A stretch of DNA of 64,000 bases from Limibacter armeniacum (GTDB lineage Bacteria; Bacteroidota; Bacteroidia; Cytophagales; Flammeovirgaceae). The stretch's first letter is position 1, and each line of letters opens with the position of its first letter. The notes under the pieces are model-generated. The model did no database searches, had not been told where the DNA came from, and saw only the letters and a program-made list of their open reading frames with translations. The DNA lies in assembly GCF_036880985.1 (NCBI RefSeq), contig NZ_JBAJNO010000008.1:930001-994000 (forward strand). The letters run 5' to 3'. Below are positions 42,040 through 50,820 of the stretch, piece by piece. Made by a program: the position numbers and the translations under genes.

Positions 42040-42808
42040 CAGCTTTAGGTCGCTTTCAGACAATATAAAACTAGGTTCCCTGACAGCATTTTCGGCAGGT
42101 ATGGTCAATGTGATCTCCGTGATCGCATTTTTTGCTTTTACCTCCAACGTGACGGGGCACTATGCGATTTTGGCACAGGAAATCGCAAAAGGGAATTGGT
42201 ATCAGGCGGCAATTGTGTTTGTCTGGATCTCCCTTTTCTTCTTGGGGAACTTTGCCTCTAACCTGATGATTATTCACAATAATAAACAGGAAGATAGGTA
42301 TAAGGCACATGCGTTGCCTTTGGCAGTAGAGATACTTTGCCTGTTAGGAGTCGGTTTGTACATGCAGTTTTATTATTCGGAGACGCTTCAGGAAACCGAA
42401 ACACTAGTAGCGATACTACTATTTGCAATGGGATTACAGAATGGCTTGACTGCAAGCATTTCCAATTCGGCAGTAAAAACCACTCACCTGACAGGGCTTA
42501 CCACAGATTTAGGAATCCTCTTTTCGATGTTTACCAAGAAAGAGTTTAGGTCAGATAAGGCTTTGCTTGACAAAGCGCGATTGCTGCTCTGCATTATGGT
42601 ATCGTATATGACAGGAGGGATTATCTCAGGGGTGATCTATTATGAGTTAAACAGCATGGCGTTTTTCGTCGTATGTTTTGTGCTGTGCATCGTCATGTTC
42701 TATGATTATTACCACCTGAAGGTCACTAAAGGTAAAGGCTCAAGCGCCGGACTTGTCCATGAACAGCTTACCGGTGCTACACTCGAAGCACAAAAAGGAA
42801 ATATTTAG
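42023..42808 (+). CDS. DUF1275 (YoaK-like) membrane protein
   Basis: 261 residues, six to seven membrane segments. Family signature SLTAFSAGMVNVISVIAFFAFTSNVTGHYAILAQEIAKG at the start, GLQNGLTASISNSAVKTTHLTGLTTDLGIL in the middle and GGIISGVIYYELNSMAFFVVCFVLC at the end. DUF1275 proteins are inner-membrane proteins without an established substrate. It ends the operon at a terminator. Confidence 0.9.
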   Translation: MLRKYSSFRSLSDNIKLGSLTAFSAGMVNVISVIAFFAFTSNVTGHYAILAQEIAKGNWYQAAIVFVWISLFFLGNFASNLMIIHNNKQEDRYKAHALPLAVEILCLLGVGLYMQFYYSETLQETETLVAILLFAMGLQNGLTASISNSAVKTTHLTGLTTDLGILFSMFTKKEFRSDKALLDKARLLLCIMVSYMTGGIISGVIYYELNSMAFFVVCFVLCIVMFYDYYHLKVTKGKGSSAGLVHEQLTGATLEAQKGNI

Positions 42809-42891
42809 TGTAAACATTTGAGAGCCAATAGATATTCACATTCAATTCTACACATGTTGAGATCGCTAATATGATTTTAGCAAAATAAAAT

Positions 42892-42916
42892 ACCTGCTAC
42901 ATTGTGGCAGGTTTTT
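42892..42916 (+). terminator. Terminator after the DUF1275 gene
   Basis: ACCTGCTAC/GTGGCAGGT stem (one wobble, 42892-42900 with 42904-42912) and a 3-nt loop, then T run. Confidence 0.75.
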
Positions 42917-43059
42917 GTCTTTTCAACAGTTTTAACCGTTTAGTGTAGCCAATTTATCTAAAGCAGGTTATTGATGTAATTACAGAATATCAGTAGGTTT
43001 AACTTTTTGAGGAGCGTACATATTTAAACAATGACGTTAGAGAAGGTCAGTTTCACTAT

Positions 43060-43632
43060 ATGGAAAAATTAAAAGAAGCCATCCTAAAGCACCATCATAT
43101 AGAACAGGATATACTAGATGATTTTGTTCAGTATTGGGAAGTTGTTGATTTCTCTAAAAATGCGATTATCTCGGAGCAAGGAAAAACCGACAACTACCTT
43201 TATTTTACGGTAAGTGGTTGTCAAAAAGCTTATTACCTAAACAACGGAAAGGAAAGCATCATATCATTCACCCAACCCAATCATTTTACCTGTGCGCCTG
43301 AGTCATTTCTGACGCAAAAGCCATCCAAGTATTACTTTCAGTGTATCCATGATAGCTCTTTTTACAGAATCTCCTACCAGCATTTTAAGCGTCAGGTAGA
43401 TAAACATGTCGCTTTGCAATACTTCTTGACAAACTCACTAATGGGACTGGTCAACAACATTACTGACAGGTTTATCAAGCAGGCAACCTATTCTATTTCC
43501 ATGAAGTTTGTTGATTTCATGCATGAACATGGCAATCTAATAAATCATATTCCTCAGAAGGATATCGCCAATTTCCTGAATATTAACCCAACGAACTTTT
43601 CTAAGTTGATCAACTCCGTAAAGGTTGAGTAA
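43060..43632 (+). CDS. Crp/Fnr family transcriptional regulator
   Basis: 190 residues. An N-terminal cyclic-nucleotide-binding-like fold (about 20-125: IISEQGKTDNYLYFTVSGCQKAYYLNNGKESIISFTQ) and a short C-terminal helix-turn-helix (IPQKDIANFLNINPTNFSKLINSV). The cNMP-binding loop residues of true CRP are not conserved. It precedes the MDR oxidoreductase gene by 147 bp and probably regulates it. Such Crp/Fnr proteins in Bacteroidota often control neighbouring stress or efflux genes. Confidence 0.92.
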   Translation: MEKLKEAILKHHHIEQDILDDFVQYWEVVDFSKNAIISEQGKTDNYLYFTVSGCQKAYYLNNGKESIISFTQPNHFTCAPESFLTQKPSKYYFQCIHDSSFYRISYQHFKRQVDKHVALQYFLTNSLMGLVNNITDRFIKQATYSISMKFVDFMHEHGNLINHIPQKDIANFLNINPTNFSKLINSVKVE

Positions 43633-43778
43633 AAAGGTGCTGTCATTTATCTTTATTGGTATAGACCAAGATTTACATAGGCTTAATTTTTCAGCTTTGT
43701 CCCATCTAAACAGAACAAGGGCAAAAGGCGGTCATAAGGTCTTTATGTCACAAACTTCTATACCAAAATACGAAAGAG

Positions 43779-44717
43779 ATGAGACAGGTAAATTATTCAA
43801 AATATGGCGACAGCAGTGTTTTAAAAGTGACAGAAACGCAAGCGCCTTCCATAACAGGTAAAGACCAGGTATTGGTAGAAGTCCATTATTCATCATTGAA
43901 TGCCATTGACTGGAAAAATAGAAAAGGAGACTTCCGCTTTGTTAGTGGGTGGTTTCATCCAAGGACAAAACAGGGATTTGATGTGTATGGCATTGTGGTG
44001 GACAAGTCAGAAAACCTAAAGGATATCAGTATTGGTGATAAGGTAGTAGGTGAACTCGGTAATTTTTCGGGAGGTGCGTTAAGTGAAAGGGTGATGCTGA
44101 CAAAAAATCAATTTGTAAAGGTCATTGGTAACTTGCCTGAAGAACAACTGGGCGGATTGGCGATGGCAGGTTCTACAGCGTGGCAGGCACTTTTTGAAAA
44201 TGCACACCTCAAAAAAGGGGATAAGGTGCTAATCAATGGAGGGAGCAGTGGCGTAGGCCATTTGGCAATTCAGTTAGCAAAAGCACATGGAGCAGTCGTT
44301 ACCTCAGTGTCCAGTACAAAAAATCTGGACTTTTGTAAGGCATTGGGCGCAGACAAAGTCATAGATTATACGAAAGAAGATTTTACCACCTTGAATGAAA
44401 AATTTGATATCATATTTGATGTGGTATTCAATGCTTCGTTTTCAAAGGTGAAAGGAATTCTATCTGAAAATGGTACCTACATTGGAACCACTCCTTCCCC
44501 AACATTGATCTTTGATATAATGAGAGGAAGGCAAGCGAAATTTGTGGCCGTGAAGCCTAATACAATTGCTCTAAGTGAAATGATAGCCTTAATGGAAAAA
44601 GGCTTATTGAAAGTCCATGTTGATAAAGTTTTCGATATGGATAATATAGTCGAGGCACATAAACAGATGGAGCAATCAAGAACAAGGGGGAAATTGATCA
44701 TTAAGGTGAAAAACTAA
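43779..44717 (+). CDS. Zinc-independent MDR-type NAD(P)-dependent oxidoreductase
   Basis: 312 residues, quinone-oxidoreductase-like. GroES domain at the N-terminus (TGKDQVLVEVHYSSLNAIDWKNRKGDFR) and Rossmann domain with cofactor motif INGGSSGVGHLAIQLAKAHGA, then VTSVSSTKNLDFCKALGADKVIDY. No catalytic zinc cysteines are visible, so it reduces quinones or enones. It is located downstream of a Crp/Fnr gene. Confidence 0.93.
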   Translation: MRQVNYSKYGDSSVLKVTETQAPSITGKDQVLVEVHYSSLNAIDWKNRKGDFRFVSGWFHPRTKQGFDVYGIVVDKSENLKDISIGDKVVGELGNFSGGALSERVMLTKNQFVKVIGNLPEEQLGGLAMAGSTAWQALFENAHLKKGDKVLINGGSSGVGHLAIQLAKAHGAVVTSVSSTKNLDFCKALGADKVIDYTKEDFTTLNEKFDIIFDVVFNASFSKVKGILSENGTYIGTTPSPTLIFDIMRGRQAKFVAVKPNTIALSEMIALMEKGLLKVHVDKVFDMDNIVEAHKQMEQSRTRGKLIIKVKN

Positions 44718-44725
44718 TAAGCTTT

Positions 44726-44781
44726 GGCTATGGTTAAGCTCCTAACGAATAAGTTAGCAGAAAACCATAGCCTTACTTTTT
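44726..44781 (+). terminator. Terminator after the MDR oxidoreductase gene
   Basis: Outer stem GGCTATGGTT/AACCATAGCC (44726-44735 with 44763-44772), inner CTAAC/GTTAG stem, then TTACTTTTTT. Confidence 0.75.
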
Positions 44782-44866
44782 TATCCTAAACCTGTAAAAA
44801 ATAGCGATTGTACTTAGTCATGATAAGATACATGCTGGTTTGAAATTGATATTGCTCCAATGATGA

Positions 44867-45085
44867 TTACACATTGATTAGAAAGTCTTCCCATATACCT
44901 GCTTCCTGAAGCAGTGTTTTCATTTTGGTCTCAAGCTTACTGTTTGAGATACAGTTTTTGTGATATTCTTTTCTGAGTTCCTGTAATAGTTTTTTTCGCT
45001 CGTTTTCCTGATTTGGGGCTAGAGATAATAGCTTTTCCACAAGATGAATAAATTGGATTGAGCCAAAAGCATAAGTCTGTTTCAT
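44867..45085 (-). CDS. Small protein, paralogue of 46008-46229
   Basis: 72 residues, cytoplasmic, helical and charged. It shares with the protein at 46008-46229 the pattern MK..Y.FGSIQFI.LVEK.L.L...E..(K/S)LL.EL..EY..NC.SN.KLE..M..LL..AGIW..F, over the full length. I do not recognise the family. The two copies flank the GrpB gene on the opposite strand. AT-rich upstream, no terminator seen. Confidence 0.7.
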   Translation of the reverse strand: MKQTYAFGSIQFIHLVEKLLSLAPNQENERKKLLQELRKEYHKNCISNSKLETKMKTLLQEAGIWEDFLINV

Positions 45086-45384
45086 AGCTGTTAGTTTGTT
45101 AGTCCTAATAAAAAGTCATCTGGTTGTAAATAGTCTTTAATCAATACGTTGCTATTCTTGAAATAGTGTAACTTTATTAAGAAAAGTTCTAGTGATGTAA
45201 GGTTGTAGTGCTTTTTGTCAGAAAATGTATATAGCATTAGAAATGATAGGAAGAGGGGTTTGTTAAAGCCTTACAGGTATAGGTATGATTGACCTATTGT
45301 TGAGTGTTAAAGACAAGGTTAAAAGCCCAATGTCCCTAGGCTTGGCGAGTGTAGCGACAGCGACATATAATACAGGTAAGAAAC
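45086..45384. other. Intergenic region upstream of the GrpB gene
   Basis: Holds the upstream sequence of the minus-strand 72-residue gene and of GrpB. One small plus-strand frame (45285-45401, 38 codons, overlapping the GrpB start in another frame) has acceptable composition but no support beyond being open. Nothing else seen. Confidence 0.4.
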
Positions 45385-45385
45385 T

Positions 45386-45961
45386 ATGGAGAAAAGATTA
45401 GAAGAGCTGACAAAACAAGAATGGGATACACTTTTTCCTGTGGAATTGGTGGAGTATAATCCACGGTGGAAACTAACATTTGACACTGAGCAGCAAAAGA
45501 TAATAGAAAAAATTGGGGCTAAAGTTATTAGGGTGGAGCATGTAGGAAGTACTTCAATACCTAATATTTACGCTAAACCATATATTGATATTTCAATTGA
45601 GATATCAAAGAAGGATTTGTTTAATGATGTCCTTATAAGTGGACTTACAGCGCTGGGCTATCACTATTTCAGACAAGCAGGAAATGGGTCAGACTATATG
45701 GTATTTGTGAAAGGGTATAAGTTAAATGGAGATAAGGCGCAAATATTCCACATTCATATGTGCCCGTCAGGTCATGAAATGCTGAATCAAATATCTTTTC
45801 GTGACTACTTAAGAGCCCATACAAAAAGAGCGAAAGAATATGAACAATTGAAACTGGATCTAGCCTCCAAATTCAGAAATGATCGAGTAGGGTACCGAAT
45901 GGCCAAGGATGGATTTGTTGAAGAAACAATGAAGCTTATAGAGCGAAGAGGTAAGGCTTAA
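45386..45961 (+). CDS. GrpB family protein (UPF0157)
   Basis: 191 residues. GrpB landmarks: VELVEYNPRWKLTFDTEQQKI, VIRVEHVGSTSIPNIYAKPYIDISIEI (a nucleotidyltransferase-like GS...D signature), AQIFHIHMCPSGHEML and FRDYLRAHTKRAKEYEQLK. The fold is nucleotidyltransferase-like; no function is established in most bacteria. It lies between two paralogous small genes on the other strand. Confidence 0.92.
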   Translation: MEKRLEELTKQEWDTLFPVELVEYNPRWKLTFDTEQQKIIEKIGAKVIRVEHVGSTSIPNIYAKPYIDISIEISKKDLFNDVLISGLTALGYHYFRQAGNGSDYMVFVKGYKLNGDKAQIFHIHMCPSGHEMLNQISFRDYLRAHTKRAKEYEQLKLDLASKFRNDRVGYRMAKDGFVEETMKLIERRGKA

Positions 45962-46007
45962 TTCTAGAAATTCGAAGGGAGGTAAGGTAAAAGAGTTTGG
46001 GATGAGA

Positions 46008-46229
46008 TTAGACCCGAAGGGCCATAAACTCATCCCATATACCTGCTGCTTTCAGTAAAGCATCCATTCTGTTTTCAAGTTTTTTGTTTGATCTACAGTT
46101 ATTGAGATATTCTTGCTTGAGTTCATCAAACAGCTGGCTACGTTCCTTATCCTTTTTTGAGTCTAGATATAAAATCTTTTCTACGAGTTGGATAAATTGA
46201 ATTGAGCCAAACCTATAGACATGTTTCAT
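46008..46229 (-). CDS. Small protein, paralogue of 44867-45085
   Basis: 73 residues, same family as the 72-residue protein at 44867-45085. It keeps the N-terminal FGSIQFIQLVEKILYL, the NCRSNKKLE centre and the LLKAAGIWDEF end. A short duplicated gene with a conserved sequence suggests a retained function. It is convergent with the GrpB gene. Confidence 0.7.
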   Translation of the reverse strand: MKHVYRFGSIQFIQLVEKILYLDSKKDKERSQLFDELKQEYLNNCRSNKKLENRMDALLKAAGIWDEFMALRV

Positions 46230-46539
46230 TACTGTTATCTGATAATTTTAATGGTATTAATACCATCAGTAGATGGTTATTTATGAAGAGGTGCAAATAT
46301 ATTGATATATACTTTGTTAGCCTATAGTTATTATTTGCGAAATGAGTGAATAAAGGCATAAATATGGTAATAGAAGTTAATAATGCGAGTTGTTATGGCA
46401 AGTGATTTTGTAGAAAAACTTGAGTGGGATAGAGGCATGATATAAAAGAGAAAAAGCTATGTGCTTGAAGTAACATTGACAAGGCATTTTAATTGATCGG
46501 CTAGAACCCATACCTGACAGGGGTGTTTGTTATAAAAAC
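46230..46539. other. Gap between the small paralogue and the lipoprotein operon
   Basis: AT-rich sequence upstream of the 73-residue gene. No frame longer than 50 codons that I would support. A TTAATGGTATTAATACCATCA stretch near 46248-46268 contains a short ATGGTATT-AATACCAT palindrome. Confidence 0.4.
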
Positions 46540-46573
46540 AAAACCCCTTGTAAAGAACCTGCTTTACAAGGGG
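46540..46573 (-). terminator. Terminator of the lipoprotein operon
   Basis: Perfect 12-bp stem CCCCTTGTAAAG/CTTTACAAGGGG (46544-46555 with 46562-46573), 6-nt loop, then a T-rich tail on the minus strand. Confidence 0.85.
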
Positions 46574-46636
46574 AATTTATATGTTCTTATCTTGATAGTA
46601 TAAAAGAAACTTCCATTCAATAGTTAAAAGTATTCC

Positions 46637-47674
46637 CTATTGAATTAGCCATGTTGTAGTTTCTCCTTCATTGATCTCAATACTTTCAGATTTTATCACA
46701 CTTCCAGACTCTGGTCTTACTGCTTGCAGCAGAATTTCTCCGACAGGCAGCTTAACTGTCAGCTGACTAGCATTACTATCAGTACTACCTATGTAAGACA
46801 TTCCTTTTGTTGACTCTTGCTGAATGATAAAGTCTTCGAGTAATTGCCCGTTTGCTTTAAGTAATAAAGAATACGAAGAGCTGTTCTGAATATTCAAGAA
46901 ACCTGTTTTCTCATTGTCATATTCATTGAAATACAAAGGTATCTCAAAGTCAATTTCCTTATTAGCATTATTGGCTACTACAGAATAGGTGGTTCCATTA
47001 GGCTTATGCTTAACCCAACCTATTTCTTCTATTCCTGCATTGGTGGACTTGTCTGACACCCAGTACTTGAATATCAATACCTGATAGCCATAATCCAAGG
47101 CGATTTTTCCAGAACCGGCAGGGTTAAATGAGGCCAGCTTAGTACCTGTTTCGCCATTAAGGTAGACATCGACAGAGTAAGTATTTGTATTACCGTCAAC
47201 GCTATAGATCGGATACTCAAAGTTGACGATTGATTTTTCAAGTTCGCCTTCGCTATTGTCTATTACCCAGGAAACGGCATCATAGCTATTACTGGACAAT
47301 ACAGCATCCCATTGTTTAAAAATCTTATCTGATGAAGGAGCACTAACTTCTTCTTTGGAAAGGTCTTCTGCCTTATAAAGTTTCAGGTTAATTGTTTCAA
47401 TACCTGTAGTAGTAATAGCAACGCCAAAATTGTAGGAGTGTGATGGTATAATTCTTTCGAATTGACCTTTTACATATAGGTAAAGGTCATAATCAGTATC
47501 GTTGGTAAGTAGCAGGTTAGGTTGGGGATCCTGCTGAGCTAAATATCTATCATCTATAGTGGAGTAGCTGCCTTCTTCAATAGTGAGGGTGTCATCATAT
47601 GCTCCTTCAAATGTAGAACAAGAAAAGACAAAGATGGAAAGCAACCAATATATAATCAGGGAAAAATGACGCAT
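46637..47674 (-). CDS. Lipoprotein of unknown function, paralogue of 47774-48829
   Basis: 345 residues, lipoprotein signal (LLSIFVFSC, then STFEGAYDD). The mature part consists of two or three beta-sandwich-like units containing PNLLLTNDTDYDLYLYVKGQFERIIPS and later FLNIQNSSSYSLLLKANGQLLEDFI. The next gene encodes a related protein with the same pattern (NLVINNYSDHALALYHNGRMIKKIPN). Probably exported to the outer surface together with the beta-barrel protein encoded upstream. No named domain recognised. Confidence 0.7.
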   Translation of the reverse strand: MRHFSLIIYWLLSIFVFSCSTFEGAYDDTLTIEEGSYSTIDDRYLAQQDPQPNLLLTNDTDYDLYLYVKGQFERIIPSHSYNFGVAITTTGIETINLKLYKAEDLSKEEVSAPSSDKIFKQWDAVLSSNSYDAVSWVIDNSEGELEKSIVNFEYPIYSVDGNTNTYSVDVYLNGETGTKLASFNPAGSGKIALDYGYQVLIFKYWVSDKSTNAGIEEIGWVKHKPNGTTYSVVANNANKEIDFEIPLYFNEYDNEKTGFLNIQNSSSYSLLLKANGQLLEDFIIQQESTKGMSYIGSTDSNASQLTVKLPVGEILLQAVRPESGSVIKSESIEINEGETTTWLIQ

Positions 47675-47701
47675 GACTTTCAGTTTGTTTAAGTGAAAAC
47701 T

Positions 47702-47744
47702 TAATAAAATAGAGTCAGCCCTATAGTAGGGTACTGACTCTATT
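47702..47744 (-). terminator. Hairpin between the two paralogous lipoprotein genes
   Basis: Stem AATAGAGTCAG/CTGACTCTATT with an inner CCCTA/TAGGG stem (47708-47744), then TTTTATT on the minus strand. It should attenuate or separate the second lipoprotein. Confidence 0.75.
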
Positions 47745-47773
47745 TATTGCTTGTCACTGAATTTTCATTCTAA

Positions 47774-48829
47774 TTATTGAGCTTCTTCAGTTACAGGCTC
47801 TTCGTCTTTTACTTCAGAAACTACTTTACCATCTACCACTTTAATCAGCCATTCAGCATTTTCTCCTACTGAAAGGTCAATAGTGACATTTGCAAGTGTT
47901 CCGCTACCGTTCAATGTAGAAGCCTCTAGCGTATAAATGTTTTCATTAAGGATAAAGTCGATTGCATCACCATACGACAGAATTGAAGCCGCTTGTGCAT
48001 CACCATCCAAGTACATTAGTTCTTCGATATCCTTACCGTTAGCTCTGATAACGATTGGCTCAGGATACTGGTTAATGATCTTGATAGTACCTCTCTTATC
48101 AGGGACAGCGTTGATCTGGTCGTAATGAGGAATGAACATGTGCATTTCTGGTCTGTTGGCATTGATAACTGCCCAGATATCTACCTCTGTACCAGCAACC
48201 ACTTCTTTTTCAAGCCATCCAGTGATTTCCATGCCGTCAGGTGTGTTTGGATCAGAAATCCAGTAACGGAAATGCAGTGTGTATGCACCATAGTCAACAC
48301 CAACAAGTTTCTCATATTGGTCACCTGGCTTCATTGTCATGATTTTAGCACCATTTTTACTGTTCAGGAATACGTCTACCTGATAGTCAGTACCACCAAC
48401 ATAAGAGAACTTCAGGTTACCTGAGTTGATCTCAGAAGGGTTGTTCGTGATGTGCCATGTAACACGCTTTTCTACTTCTGTAGAGTTTGACAAGTTAATG
48501 CTCCAACGCTTAAAAACTTGTGACAGATCCGGGTTGTCCGGAAAGTTGTCTTGTGCTACATCATCATATCTGTACATCTGCAAATCAAAAGTCATGTCGT
48601 TATCGTTTGGAAGCCAAACAATGAAGTCAGTAGCACTGTTAGGGATTTTCTTGATCATTCTACCATTATGGTAAAGCGCCAAAGCGTGGTCAGAGTAGTT
48701 GTTGATAACAAGGTTACCTGAATCCTCTGATACATCAAAGCTTGCTACCTCATCTTCACTGTCCCAGAAACATCCGTTCAGCACAAACATAGCTGACAGA
48801 ATGCACATCAATTGTACAAATTTTTTCAT
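47774..48829 (-). CDS. Lipoprotein of unknown function, paralogue of 46637-47674
   Basis: 351 residues, lipoprotein signal (LSAMFVLNGC, then FWDSEDEVA). It shares the repeated NNYSDHALALYHNGRMIKKIP and KIINQYPEPIVIRANGKDIEEL segments with its neighbour, showing a gene duplication, and each protein itself contains the motif twice. It is in the middle of an operon with a predicted beta-barrel gene (48864). A surface-exposed complex is likely, but the role is unknown. Confidence 0.7.
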   Translation of the reverse strand: MKKFVQLMCILSAMFVLNGCFWDSEDEVASFDVSEDSGNLVINNYSDHALALYHNGRMIKKIPNSATDFIVWLPNDNDMTFDLQMYRYDDVAQDNFPDNPDLSQVFKRWSINLSNSTEVEKRVTWHITNNPSEINSGNLKFSYVGGTDYQVDVFLNSKNGAKIMTMKPGDQYEKLVGVDYGAYTLHFRYWISDPNTPDGMEITGWLEKEVVAGTEVDIWAVINANRPEMHMFIPHYDQINAVPDKRGTIKIINQYPEPIVIRANGKDIEELMYLDGDAQAASILSYGDAIDFILNENIYTLEASTLNGSGTLANVTIDLSVGENAEWLIKVVDGKVVSEVKDEEPVTEEAQ

Positions 48830-48863
48830 CTTGATTTGTTTTTAGCCTCAGTTTATGAATTGA

Positions 48864-49625
48864 TTAATATTTTTTCTTTCCTCCTAAAATGATCGATGTT
48901 GATAACTTCAATACAGGCTGTTGATCCATGGCCTGATAAGGTCGCTCAAATACATCGTTTACATAGCTGCCATTCATGCTAGACGTTGGGTAGTATGCAA
49001 GTTCAATGTTAACGAAACTGATATTGATACCGCCTACTAACGATGTGCTGATCAAATCGAATTCTTTGTCCTTTGCAGATAACGAACGCTTTAATACTAC
49101 CTCATCATTCCAGCTACTTTTTTGGAGCTGACTTCCAGCAATGTTAAAATGAATTCTCCCCCCTGCATAAAAAGAGAATACTCTTGTCTTTCTTCTCAGA
49201 TCAAGAAAAAGTGGGATAGCAACCGAATGGATTGTATTGTATTCTTTGATATAATAATCTTGAAAAGTACCCGCATCAGCACTTTTGTAAACCGTTCTGG
49301 TTGTAACAGGCTGATACTCTAGTCCAGTAGTTAAAAGAAAGGGGAATGAGATATAGATACCCCCTACAGGCAATCCCGGAACAACGAATGGTGTATTCAT
49401 TGAACTTTTATCATCCGAAGCACTTTCAAGGGCATTGTATGGGATCACTCCTTCAGGAGAGTCCATCAACCTTGAGGTTTCGTATGAAGCTGTTTGGAAA
49501 TCACCAATAAAGTTGATTCCTCCTTTGACATACCATCTGACTCTTTTGTCGGTTTGTGCCCCAGCATTTGACGTATAAAAAGTCAACAGCCCACAACATA
49601 GAATTATGAGTAGCTTTCTCATCAT
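48864..49625 (-). CDS. Outer-membrane beta-barrel protein
   Basis: 253 residues with a signal peptide (LLIILCCGLLTFYTSNAGAQ). It has alternating polar and hydrophobic segments and ends QPVLKLSTSIILGGKKKY. Regions such as RWYVKGGINFIGDF, GLPVGGIYISFPFLLTTGLEYQPV and FDLISTSLVGGINISFVNIELAYYP fit the OmpA-like/PorT-type barrel. First gene of the operon with two paralogous lipoproteins. Confidence 0.72.
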   Translation of the reverse strand: MMRKLLIILCCGLLTFYTSNAGAQTDKRVRWYVKGGINFIGDFQTASYETSRLMDSPEGVIPYNALESASDDKSSMNTPFVVPGLPVGGIYISFPFLLTTGLEYQPVTTRTVYKSADAGTFQDYYIKEYNTIHSVAIPLFLDLRRKTRVFSFYAGGRIHFNIAGSQLQKSSWNDEVVLKRSLSAKDKEFDLISTSLVGGINISFVNIELAYYPTSSMNGSYVNDVFERPYQAMDQQPVLKLSTSIILGGKKKY

Positions 49626-50159
49626 TGATTATTAGTGTTAGTTTTTAGCAGTTTTGAAAAATACTTGAACTATCTCTCCTGCAACAAAAGGACAAACGAA
49701 TTCATAGTAGAAACAAAAACTTTTTAATATTCTCTTTAATTGGTGTCGTGCTATCACAAGTTATAACAGCACTGTACAGTCGTTATTTTGGGCGCAAATA
49801 AAATGTTTTTTATATAAATTTTCTTAAAAAAATTCTTGATTTAATGTTTGGTTGTTATCTACTTCTCATACAATCAACTTGTTATGGTGTATTAAAAATG
49901 TCAATTTGGAAACGAATACCACTGATGATGATTTAATCACTTGGAAAAAATGATTGTTTAACACCGGTTTCCTAATTAGTATCAAGAAAAAATAGATTTA
50001 TCACACGATGCGAGATTTTGTTTTTGTCTTTTGAGCAAAGTTGTTAGCTAGAGCTTCTGTTCTTAGGCATTAAATCAACGGATATATGATCTCGTTATTT
50101 GTAGTTAAGTGTTTGATATTTAGATGTATTGCAGATAATGTAAATGCAAGTGTATAGAG
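49626..50159. other. 534-bp divergent gap between the beta-barrel operon and the 50160 gene
   Basis: AT-rich. The minus strand has TTTATTTG (around 49794-49801), one base off the TAnnTTTG -7 box of the barrel operon. No reading frame or hairpin that I would support elsewhere in it. Confidence 0.4.
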
Positions 50160-50780
50160 ATGGATGAAATGGATGTAGAAGCATACCTTTTGAAGCTGAA
50201 TGATCGTGATTTTGTATTGGATGAAATACAATCATTGGAAGCAAGTCTTGAGCAGTATTTGAATCAGGGTAAGGATATGGAGCTAATAGAGACTGCAGCT
50301 CAACTGTCATTAGGCAAGTCAATGAGGTTAGAAACGGGGTTGATTTTGATCAGGTCAATCTTGTTTAGACCTGTATCAGGACATTTCCTAGAACCAAAGT
50401 CATGGAGAGACATAGTGAAGGTACTTATTTATCGCCTATACGATGTGCCAGAGATTTTAAGGGAAGTGGAAAATGTGGATCTGGAAGATAAACGTATCCT
50501 ATTGTTGGATGTAGAAACGGTCTTTGAACCTCTTGAGGTAGCTTCACCTATGCTGGAAGGATATCGCAGTAATGAAATAAAATTTGCTGTGTGTATCTCG
50601 GCTATTTTAAATGACTTTTCAACTATCCTTCTGCTTTTGCTAAAAGAAAATCAAGCGTCTAATGGTTTGATAGATAGCCTGTTTCAGGGTGTTGATTCAC
50701 TGTTGGGCATTGAAAAAAGTAATTACAGAGTAAAGCATTTTACTGACCGTATTATCAGTATCCTTGACCGACTGATTTGA
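50160..50780 (+). CDS. Protein of unknown function
   Basis: 206 residues, mainly helical, no signal or membrane segment. The sequence DEIQSLEASLEQYLNQGKDMELIETAAQLSLGKSMRLETGLILIRSIL suggests a helical bundle. I do not recognise a family. It is 40 bp before a tandem GNAT gene in the same direction. Confidence 0.65.
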   Translation: MDEMDVEAYLLKLNDRDFVLDEIQSLEASLEQYLNQGKDMELIETAAQLSLGKSMRLETGLILIRSILFRPVSGHFLEPKSWRDIVKVLIYRLYDVPEILREVENVDLEDKRILLLDVETVFEPLEVASPMLEGYRSNEIKFAVCISAILNDFSTILLLLLKENQASNGLIDSLFQGVDSLLGIEKSNYRVKHFTDRIISILDRLI

Positions 50781-50820
50781 ATGTGTGCGTACAAAAGAGA
50801 TAAACAAACTAAAAAAGAAA

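Noticed and set aside
46248-46268. ATGGTATT/AATACCAT palindrome near the small paralogue as an operator
   Set aside because: Short and isolated, without a second copy or a promoter nearby, so it could be chance in AT-rich DNA.
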